DNA of 13,692 nt from an uncultured Anaerolineae bacterium. Its GTDB lineage: Bacteria; Chloroflexota; Anaerolineae; Anaerolineales; UBA11858. The stretch is from the NCBI GenBank assembly GCA_937893815.1, contig CALCSH010000492.1, positions 1-13,692 of the forward strand, in the 5' to 3' direction. Positions 7,114 through 13,692 of the stretch are shown here, piece after piece; position 1 is the stretch's first letter, and each line of letters begins with the position of its first letter. The translations under genes were made by a program, and so were the position numbers. The notes beneath the pieces were generated by a model that saw only the letters and a list, made by a program, of their open reading frames with translations, made no database searches and had not been told where the DNA came from.

Positions 7114-9105
7114 ATGACCAAGTTATTTTCTCGCGCCCGCTTCATCACTCAGCCGCTGATCAACGCGAATCATCTCGGCACCATGCTCAGCACGATCGAG
7201 CGTGCCGCGTTGCTTGTGGAAACCGAGGGCGGGAAAATTATCGCGGCCAATCGACAGGCGGCAGAACTAACCGCTTATACCCGCACAGAATTAGAGGCCA
7301 TGCAACTTCTGCAGTTGATGAGCAGCGGAAAAGATCTCCTGGCTATTCGGAACCCCAGCGCGCAGGAAAACACGCAGCCACGTTTCACCCTGATGGCCCG
7401 GAATCAGAAAGAGATTTCGGTTACCGTTTCCAGCCAACCCTTGGGCGAAGGTGTAGCCTGGACGCTGATCACGATGCAGCGAACCACGATACGGGATAAG
7501 AAAAAAGCTGACGAACAATTCACCATACGATTGCTCAATCGGTATCTTCCGGAATTAGTGGCAGCCACCCAGGAAACCGACCCGACGACTGCATTGCAAA
7601 AGGTCTTGAAAGTGGGGCATCATCTGCTCAGCGATAGTTCCATTGCCCTGTATCTCGGACAGGGGAGCAAGCCCAGCATGGGCCTGATTTCGAGCATGGG
7701 GAATCATCCAGGATTCTTTCCGTCGGAAATCGGCTCGCCTGACATCCATCACCTGATTCAACCCGCACTGTGGCAAAAGGGCGAGCGCGGCATTATCACC
7801 ATTTTGCATCAAAAAGCACGTCAGATCGGGTTGGAATATTTGGCATCCTCACCGATTTCCGCCGAAGAAGAACAACTTGCGTGGCTAGGTTTTATCGTCG
7901 CCGGTGGAGAAACCCCGCCTGCCGACCATATTATGCCAATATTGAACATCCTATCCTCGTTTGCGGGAAGCATCATTCACAACAATCTCCTCACCGCCAA
8001 TTTGCGCAAATCGCTTTACGACGCTAATTTTCGGCTCAACACCTGGAAAAGTGTTAGTAATAATATTCGCGACGGCGTTATTTCTGTTTCGCCACAGTTG
8101 AGAATTACTTCGGCAAATTATGCCGCCGAAATAATTTTCGGCTACGCCGAGAAGGAAATTCTGAACGCGGCAATTGACAGCGTACTAATCGGGTCCGATC
8201 GGTTGATCCCAGCGCTGGAAAACGCCCTGCGGGGCACAGCTACCCCAAACTTGGGCAGCCCCACCCTCCACCGGCGAGATGGCGATTCCTTCACCGTAAA
8301 TCTGGCTGTCACCCCTATTCACAACGAAAAAGCCATTATGGGAGCGCTCATCCTGGTGCGCGACCTCAGCGAGCACGAACAAATCCGAATTCGCTCGCAA
8401 CAACTGGAACAGCGTGCATTACTCGGGGAAGTCACCGCGATTTTCGCCCACGAGGTGCGCAACCCAATCAACAATATCAGCATGGGCTTGCAGCTACTCG
8501 ACCGAGAAACCAAAGAAGACGACCCCGTCAAAGAGCGCATTTTGCACATGCAGGAAGACTGCCAACGATTGACCACACTGATGGATTCAGTGCTAACATT
8601 CTCGCGTACCGGAAATTACACCTTCAATGCGCTGGATGTGAATGCACTTTTGGATCGGATACTCACGCGCTGGCGGCCGCGGCTGGCAAATGCCAATATT
8701 CAGTATACTATTCAGGCCCCAGTCACCCATGCTGACGTATTAGGCGACAAACGCAGCCTGGAACAGGTTTTCACCAATATTATTAGCAATGCTGTTCAGG
8801 CGATGAGCGAACAAGGCAGCGGTACGCTAAATATTAAAATATCAACAGACCACACTCCCAGCGGCAAAGAAATCGTTAGGATTGACTTTGCCGATAATGG
8901 CCCTGGTATTCCATTAGAACACCAGACAAAAATCTTTGATCCTTTTTACACCACAAATCCTAATGGAACTGGCCTGGGGCTTTCGATTTCAAAACAGATT
9001 ATCACCGCGCACCGCGGCAATATCACCCTCACCTCCTTTCCGGGCGCGACGATATTCCACATTCAATTGCCAATTGCAACATCAGCGGAGACAGCAAACT
9101 CATGA
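7114..9105 (+). CDS. Soluble PAS sensor histidine kinase, NtrB/AtoS-like
   Basis: This 663-residue kinase likely phosphorylates the response regulator encoded next to it. A PAS-like domain occupies residues about 20-130. A middle region (about 140-305) has no clear motif and may be GAF-like. A second PAS domain (about 309-430) precedes the dimerisation/phosphotransfer helix with H446 in FAHEVRNP. The ATPase part has the N box around N559 (NIISNAVQAM), the G1 box DNGPGIP (594-600) and the G2 box GTGLGLS (618-624). I see no transmembrane helix or signal peptide, so the signal should be intracellular. It starts one base after rpoN and overlaps the regulator by four bases (ATGA), so all three are probably co-translated. 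Confidence 0.9.
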   Translation: MTKLFSRARFITQPLINANHLGTMLSTIERAALLVETEGGKIIAANRQAAELTAYTRTELEAMQLLQLMSSGKDLLAIRNPSAQENTQPRFTLMARNQKEISVTVSSQPLGEGVAWTLITMQRTTIRDKKKADEQFTIRLLNRYLPELVAATQETDPTTALQKVLKVGHHLLSDSSIALYLGQGSKPSMGLISSMGNHPGFFPSEIGSPDIHHLIQPALWQKGERGIITILHQKARQIGLEYLASSPISAEEEQLAWLGFIVAGGETPPADHIMPILNILSSFAGSIIHNNLLTANLRKSLYDANFRLNTWKSVSNNIRDGVISVSPQLRITSANYAAEIIFGYAEKEILNAAIDSVLIGSDRLIPALENALRGTATPNLGSPTLHRRDGDSFTVNLAVTPIHNEKAIMGALILVRDLSEHEQIRIRSQQLEQRALLGEVTAIFAHEVRNPINNISMGLQLLDRETKEDDPVKERILHMQEDCQRLTTLMDSVLTFSRTGNYTFNALDVNALLDRILTRWRPRLANANIQYTIQAPVTHADVLGDKRSLEQVFTNIISNAVQAMSEQGSGTLNIKISTDHTPSGKEIVRIDFADNGPGIPLEHQTKIFDPFYTTNPNGTGLGLSISKQIITAHRGNITLTSFPGATIFHIQLPIATSAETANS

Positions 9106-10271
9106 GCGTAACCATTTTAGTCGTTGATGATGAAGAAAATGCCCGTAGCTATATTAGCGACTTCCTGACGAGTGAAGGTTATGAAGTGATCTGCGCCGCC
9201 AATCTAGAAGCCGCCCGCGCCCAAATCGCTCAGGACAATGCCGATATCATCTTGCTGGATGTGCAACTGCCCGATGGCTACGGCCCAGATCTATTAGAAG
9301 AAACCAGCAAAATGGAAGCACGTCCGCCGATTATTTTAATAACAGCGCATGGCGATATCGACATGGCAGTCGACGCAATGAAAAATGGGGCACATGATTT
9401 TTTGCAAAAGCCGATCCAATTCGAGCGATTGAAAACATCAATTCAGCGCGCCCAGGAAATTGTGGCGATGCGTCGGGAACTCAACCATTTACGCGACCAA
9501 CAGCGCAGCGAACTAAATTTCATCGTCGGAAAAACACCGGTTATGCGCACATTGGTGCAGCACGCCCAGCGCGCCGCGCAGGCCTCGGTTCCAGTGCTGA
9601 TTACTGGGGAAACTGGCACCGGGAAAGAAGTGCTCGCTCGTGCCATTCACCAGCTCAGCCCGCGCGCCAGTAAATCTTTTGTCGGCATTAATTGTGCCGC
9701 CATCCAGAACACGGTACTCGAATCGGAGTTGTTTGGCTACGAGGCGGGAGCTTTCACGGGTGCCCAAAAGCGCAAACACGGCCTGATGGAAGTCGCCGAT
9801 GCCGGGATTCTCTTCCTGGATGAAATTTCATCAATGCCAGTGGATATGCAAGCCAAACTGTTACGCGCCATCGAAGAACAGGCATTCCACAGGGTGGGCG
9901 GCACCTCCCTCGTCAAAGTCGATGTGCATATTCTCGCTGCATCCAATCGCGATCTGCCCACCATGATCCAGGCTGGCACCTTCCGCGAAGATTTGTACTA
10001 CCGCCTGAAAGTTGTCGATCTCGAAATTCCCTCGCTACGCGAGCACAAGGAAGATATTCCCGCACTGGTAGGTCTGTTTGTGCAGCAAAATAATCAGCGC
10101 ATGGGGTTAAATATCAGCGACATTTCAGAACGCACCATGCAAGTGCTGGTACAGCACAATTGGCCGGGCAATATTCGCGAGCTTCGCAATGTCATTGAGC
10201 GCGCCATGCTCTTCTGCGATGATGCCTTGATCGACCTGCCGCATCTCTCGCCTGAATTCCAGCATCCATAA
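9102..10271 (+). CDS. NtrC-type sigma-54 activator lacking a DNA-binding domain
   Basis: This 389-residue response regulator has a receiver domain (about 1-120) with acidic pocket D9-D10, phosphoacceptor D53 and K103. A short linker leads to the sigma-54-interaction AAA+ domain (about 138-375). That domain has Walker A GETGTGKE (169-176), GAFTGA (216-221, the loop that touches sigma-54), Walker B ILFLDE (236-241) and arginine-finger candidates R295 and R301. The protein ends 27 residues after the WPGNIRELRN motif, without the Fis-type helix-turn-helix that NtrC carries (NtrC is about 470 residues). Only 18 bases separate the stop from the terminator stem, so no remnant of such a domain follows; this looks like a genuine design rather than a frameshift. 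DNA-binding-free activators are known (for example FlgR of Helicobacter and CtcC of Chlamydia) and work from solution. Confidence 0.93.
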   Translation: MSVTILVVDDEENARSYISDFLTSEGYEVICAANLEAARAQIAQDNADIILLDVQLPDGYGPDLLEETSKMEARPPIILITAHGDIDMAVDAMKNGAHDFLQKPIQFERLKTSIQRAQEIVAMRRELNHLRDQQRSELNFIVGKTPVMRTLVQHAQRAAQASVPVLITGETGTGKEVLARAIHQLSPRASKSFVGINCAAIQNTVLESELFGYEAGAFTGAQKRKHGLMEVADAGILFLDEISSMPVDMQAKLLRAIEEQAFHRVGGTSLVKVDVHILAASNRDLPTMIQAGTFREDLYYRLKVVDLEIPSLREHKEDIPALVGLFVQQNNQRMGLNISDISERTMQVLVQHNWPGNIRELRNVIERAMLFCDDALIDLPHLSPEFQHP

Positions 10272-10289
10272 ATATAGCGCCTTTGATTC

Positions 10290-10331
10290 AAAAAGAAGGT
10301 TGGGAAGCCATGGCTTCCCAACCTTCTTTTT
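10290..10331. terminator. Strong palindromic, probably bidirectional terminator
   Basis: A perfect 21+21-base palindrome is centred between 10310 and 10311 (GCCA|TGGC) and begins with AAAAAGAAGG and ends with CCTTCTTTTT. The GC-rich inner stem followed by a T-run on either strand is a classic intrinsic terminator. It ends the rpoN-kinase-regulator operon and isolates it from the next sigma-54 promoter, which begins 10 bases later. A direct repeat GATTCAAA flanks it (10285-10292 and 10333-10340). Confidence 0.85.
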
Positions 10332-10341
10332 AGATTCAAAC

Positions 10342-10357
10342 TGGAACAGTTCTTGCA
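10342..10357 (+). promoter_or_regulatory. Second sigma-54 (-24/-12) promoter
   Basis: TGGAACAGTTCTTGCA differs from TGGCAC-N5-TTGCA at one position and keeps the invariant GG (10343-10344) and GC (10355-10356) with 10 bases between. The predicted start near 10368 leaves a short leader before AGGAG (10376-10380) and the ATG at 10387. Its -12 half (TTCTTGCAAC, 10350-10359) is identical to that of the rpoN promoter, which supports use by the same activator. Confidence 0.85.
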
Positions 10358-10386
10358 ACACACAGCACAGCACCCAGGAGCGTATT

Positions 10387-10749
10387 ATGCCCAACCTACA
10401 AACCACCGATATTCTACTCGCCATGATCCTCAGCCTTTTCCTGCTGGGCGTAATCACGTTCGCCAGCGGTGTGATTATTCTGCTCACCCGTACGGTTGGG
10501 CGCGATGTCAATGCCATCACTTCCAGCACCAGCAAATTGGCACAGAAAGCCCTCGCCAATGACATCGCCGGGCTGGTTGGCAATGCCTCGGTTTTGCTGA
10601 ATGCCACCAACGAAATGGTGCGCACCAGCGCGGGAGTTGGCGTACTGCTGCTCTTTTTGGGCTTGTTGTTAATAGGGATTGCACTCGGCTTGACGGTTTA
10701 TTTCTTGGGAGGATCAGCTACTTATGACGCGCTCATCTATAATCGTTGA
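10387..10749 (+). CDS. Small two-helix membrane protein
   Basis: I do not recognise the family of this 120-residue protein. It has two hydrophobic segments, residues about 9-33 and 81-108, that are long enough to span the membrane. They are separated by a polar helical stretch (about 38-78) rich in Ser, Thr, Asn and Ala, resembling a short coiled or amphipathic linker. An earlier in-frame ATG at 10300 lies inside the terminator stem and upstream of the promoter, so the ATG at 10387 with AGGAG seven bases before it is the right start. The last 26 bases overlap the TPR gene, suggesting translational coupling. It may anchor or partner the TPR protein (inference). Confidence 0.75.
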   Translation: MPNLQTTDILLAMILSLFLLGVITFASGVIILLTRTVGRDVNAITSSTSKLAQKALANDIAGLVGNASVLLNATNEMVRTSAGVGVLLLFLGLLLIGIALGLTVYFLGGSATYDALIYNR

Positions 10750-13692
10750 CCTGAAACATATTCTGGCGAAAAACGACTGGTCATGCGTGATTGCAGCCCT
10801 GCGGCAGGATTCCCTTGTATGGCAGGCACTCCAAAACGTGGATTTCAGGTTGGCCGCCATCAACAAGCTGGGGGCTGCCCCCGAAGCCTGGACGCCCGCC
10901 AATTTGGCCCTGCTTGCCCTGGGCAGCGACCTGCGCACAGAACATATTCACGCAGCCAAGAATATTCATCCCGAGCTAATCGCCCAGGTCTATCTGGCAT
11001 CACAATCCAATCACACGGATCAACCTTCCTCCCCCACACTGGCGCAGGCTGGTTTACTCGCGCTGGAGATGATCACAAAACCCTATCAATGGGCAGGACT
11101 GCCCGACAACGATCTCAACAAGTGCGCACTGGCCTGCCTATTCGCGGCCATCCCCAACCCAGATGTTCTATTGCAAACCATTCGTGTTGAACAGGCCATG
11201 CATATTGTTCTCGCAAACCCATTACCGTTGGATATCCAGATCGCACATATTGGCAACCGCCTACATAGCGCCCCAACCAAGGAACAGTTATCCGCCTTGA
11301 ATTCGCTTCGCGAACAACGCCCAGAAATCGCCGCAAAACTGGCGCAGGAGAGTTCGCAATTTACCACACAACCACACAACGTCCAACGCGAAAACGCCAC
11401 CTCCAAGGGCGTAACCGCCATACTCCGCACGTCGCTCGACAACCTACAAGAAATGCTCCAACTGGTTGATATGCAGCAGCTTGCCGGCGAATCCCAGGAT
11501 GCTCGCGCAGGACTGGCATCCGCTCAGAATGCCGCTCATCAGATTCAAATCTCGATTGCGCTGGAACTGGCAAAAAGCGCCATCCAAGAGGGGAACTCCG
11601 AGGCCGCTCTGGCAATCTGGCAAGAAGTTGGCGAACAAGCTCAACCAGAGCAAACCGCCAGCCTGGTAATGTTCCTGATGGATCATGACAATCTCAGCGC
11701 GGCAAAATCATTGGCAGAACGTCTACAAACAGCACAGGATGAACCTAACGCTCTGGCTCTGCTGGCCGATGCGCGTCTGGCAATGCTCAGTGGCGATATG
11801 GCCGGTGGCCGAACGCTGGCCCAAGATGCCCTGAACCGAATTTCCGCATCCACCACCATCGCCTGGGATGCGGTTGCCCTCGCACATCTACTGCTGGAAC
11901 TGGGGATGCACAAACCCGCAATTGAGATTGGCGAAGAATATATTCAACACAATCCAAATAACGCCGCGGTTGCCCAACTGCTGGCGACTGCCTACCGTCA
12001 GATTGGAGAAACCGAAACGATGTTGTATTGGTCGCACCTGTCGGTTGCGTTGGAGCCGGGGAATATCGTCTTGCAACGCGAGTTGGCCGATGCGCTGGAA
12101 TTGCACAATGAATGGCAACAAGCCCTGGAAATCCGTCAGAGCATTGTGCAGCACAGTGATAGCCCGACCCCCGCAGATCAGCGCGCTTTTGCGAAAACTG
12201 CGCTGCGTAGTGGTTTGCCGCAACGCGCCGCCGAAACCGCACAGACATTGATTTTGAGCAATCCGCAAGACGGTGGGGCTTTGGCTCTGATGGGTCAAGC
12301 TCTCGTCGAATTGGGACAACCGAAAGAGGCCTTACAGCTCTTCGAGAAAGCCATTCAAATTTCACCGCTGAGTAGTGATCCCTGGCTGGCGTTGGCCGAT
12401 TTTTACCAGAATCAACACCAATGGCAGGAAGCGCTCCACACGCTGCAAACCGCTGCCAGATCTGTACCGGAGGCACCCGAAGTCCTGCTAGCACTCGGGC
12501 AGGCGCACCAGTCTTTGGGCGATGTCACGCAGGCACTCGAATGTTTCCGCAAAGCCGCACATATCGTCGACAGCAGTTTCCCGGCGATTTTTGGGATGCT
12601 GCATATCGAGATTCAGCTTGCGCTGGGGAACGCCCTGCTCGCACTCGGTCATGCGAAAGATGCGCGTCAAACACTCGAAATGGCTTATCATCAGGCATCA
12701 GGCAACAAGAGCCTGGCGCACGCCTTCGCTCGCAGCCTGACAGCCACCGGTCATCCCCAAGAAGCTGCACCATTGCTTGCAAGCCTGTTGGAAACACCTG
12801 GTGACGTACCGCTCGAACTGGATTACGCCCGCGCTTTGTTTGGCATGCGCACGCACAGCAAAGAAGCTGAAACCGTGCTCAAAAATATTTTGTTGCGCGA
12901 TGCCAAAAACGCCGAAGCCACTGCGCTAATTGCCGAGGTCTTGGAATACAACGGCGATCCTCAAGCTGCGCTGGCCGCCTATCGCACCGCACTGAGCAGC
13001 AGTCTGGGGCAAAATTCGCTGCAATCCAAATCACTGGCATTGGGGCTGGGGCGTCTGGCATTGGCTGAAAATCAGAGTGAAACGGCCTTGGCTGTGTTGG
13101 AACATGTCTGGCAGCAGTATCCCGCTGACGCCCAGATTGCCCGCCTGCTCACTCAGGCCTATAAAGCGAATGATCTAACATCCCAATCGCTGCAAACCGC
13201 CCAGGTGGTGTTACAGGCTGAACTCAATAATCCTGAAAGCGTGCTTTGGTTCGTTGAGCAAGCACTCGATAGCAACGCTCCTGATCAGGCGCTGGCGGCC
13301 CTCAACAAGAGCCTGAAAAATGAGAGCAGCCAGCCGCGCCTGCATTTGCGACGTGGTCAAGTGTTACTCCAGGCCAAAGAATATTCGGCGGCACTGCGCG
13401 CATTTGAACATGTCGCAATGATGGAAAATGCCGCCCCGCCCGATTTAGGGGATGCCGCCGAAGGTTTACTGGCTGTCGATAAGCCACAACAAGCCGTCGT
13501 TAGCTTCGAGCGCGCCATTCGAATGGCGCAGGAAGATACTACTCACAAGCACGCCGGTTTGCAGTTTGCTCTACTGAAAAAATTAGCCGCCACGCAGAAA
13601 ACACTGAATAATCCGTCTGGAGCACTTTCTGCGCTTGATGAAGCGCTGGTACTTAAGCCTGCTGATACGAAACTGGTCAACGAAAAAGCAGC
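10724..13692 (+). CDS. Very large TPR-repeat protein (3' end outside window)
   Basis: An open frame runs from ATG 10724 to the window end without a stop, giving at least 989 residues. The start is inside the preceding gene, with GGAGGA (10708-10713) 10 bases upstream. The first about 220 residues have no signal peptide and no recognisable domain. From roughly residue 280 onward the protein is helical and Ala/Leu/Gln/Glu-rich, with tetratricopeptide-type units. A clear one starts near residue 516: ALMGQALVELGQPKEALQLF, followed by a second unit with the WLALADFY pattern and further units to the window end. TPR arrays act as protein-protein scaffolds, so this is likely the main cytoplasmic effector or scaffold made under sigma-54 control. 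No enzymatic domain is visible in the part present. Specific function is unknown. Confidence 0.88.
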   Translation, partial: MTRSSIIVDLKHILAKNDWSCVIAALRQDSLVWQALQNVDFRLAAINKLGAAPEAWTPANLALLALGSDLRTEHIHAAKNIHPELIAQVYLASQSNHTDQPSSPTLAQAGLLALEMITKPYQWAGLPDNDLNKCALACLFAAIPNPDVLLQTIRVEQAMHIVLANPLPLDIQIAHIGNRLHSAPTKEQLSALNSLREQRPEIAAKLAQESSQFTTQPHNVQRENATSKGVTAILRTSLDNLQEMLQLVDMQQLAGESQDARAGLASAQNAAHQIQISIALELAKSAIQEGNSEAALAIWQEVGEQAQPEQTASLVMFLMDHDNLSAAKSLAERLQTAQDEPNALALLADARLAMLSGDMAGGRTLAQDALNRISASTTIAWDAVALAHLLLELGMHKPAIEIGEEYIQHNPNNAAVAQLLATAYRQIGETETMLYWSHLSVALEPGNIVLQRELADALELHNEWQQALEIRQSIVQHSDSPTPADQRAFAKTALRSGLPQRAAETAQTLILSNPQDGGALALMGQALVELGQPKEALQLFEKAIQISPLSSDPWLALADFYQNQHQWQEALHTLQTAARSVPEAPEVLLALGQAHQSLGDVTQALECFRKAAHIVDSSFPAIFGMLHIEIQLALGNALLALGHAKDARQTLEMAYHQASGNKSLAHAFARSLTATGHPQEAAPLLASLLETPGDVPLELDYARALFGMRTHSKEAETVLKNILLRDAKNAEATALIAEVLEYNGDPQAALAAYRTALSSSLGQNSLQSKSLALGLGRLALAENQSETALAVLEHVWQQYPADAQIARLLTQAYKANDLTSQSLQTAQVVLQAELNNPESVLWFVEQALDSNAPDQALAALNKSLKNESSQPRLHLRRGQVLLQAKEYSAALRAFEHVAMMENAAPPDLGDAAEGLLAVDKPQQAVVSFERAIRMAQEDTTHKHAGLQFALLKKLAATQKTLNNPSGALSALDEALVLKPADTKLVNEKA

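Noticed and set aside
10300..10386. Longer N-terminus for the small membrane protein (ATG at 10300)
   Set aside because: This start lies within the terminator palindrome and upstream of the sigma-54 promoter, and lacks a ribosome site. ATG 10387 has AGGAG at proper spacing.
10272..10386. Lost Fis-type HTH of the activator by frameshift
   Set aside because: After the stop there are only 18 bases before the terminator stem, then the next promoter. None of the space could encode a residual HTH.
11787..12494. Minus-strand open frame of 235 codons
   Set aside because: It lies antisense to the TPR gene, has no ribosome site or family resemblance, and is explained by the codon bias of the real plus-strand frame.

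Overview
The window joins two unrelated modules, all on the + strand: a Tn7-like transposition module (about 1-5483) and a sigma-54 regulatory module (about 5580 to the end). No organism-specific marker gene is present. The gene styles (TnsA-TnsB fusion, a sigma-54 factor with an inserted zinc ribbon, a large TPR protein, moderate GC) would suit an environmental bacterium such as a Chloroflexota/Anaerolineae member, but that is inference only.

Transposon part. Positions 1-212 carry no gene. They hold two direct copies of a repeat with consensus GAAGCATAANNTGGCC, spaced exactly 30 bp apart, likely TnsB binding sites. Three tightly packed genes follow: a TnsA-TnsB fusion transposase (213-2891), a TnsC-type AAA+ ATPase (2894-4024) and a TniQ/TnsD-type target selector with zinc-binding motifs and probable extra helix-turn-helix regions (4008-5411). 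Two more copies of the repeat, facing each other as a 12-bp perfect inverted repeat, lie just after tniQ (5439-5475). A possible TGT-type terminus ends at 5483. No cas gene, CRISPR array or cargo gene is visible, so this looks like a protein-targeted Tn7-like element rather than a demonstrated CRISPR-associated transposon. Its left terminus is not recognisable in the window.

Sigma-54 part. A near-perfect -24/-12 promoter (5629-5644) precedes rpoN (5691-7112), a soluble PAS-containing histidine kinase (7114-9105) and an NtrC-type response regulator (9102-10271). These three genes are almost contiguous and end at a strong palindromic terminator (10290-10331). The response regulator has the receiver and sigma-54-activating AAA+ domains, including GAFTGA, but no C-terminal DNA-binding domain. 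Right after the terminator a second -24/-12 promoter (10342-10357) precedes a small two-helix membrane protein (10387-10749) and a very large TPR protein that runs off the window (10724-13692+).

Working model (inference): the kinase senses a cytoplasmic signal and phosphorylates the DNA-binding-domain-less activator. The activator then contacts sigma-54 polymerase from solution at both promoters, autoregulating the rpoN operon and switching on the membrane protein/TPR operon. This self-contained sigma-54 circuit, with its zinc-ribbon RpoN, is the most interesting content of the window. The transposon stops about 150 bp upstream of the rpoN promoter and leaves it intact.
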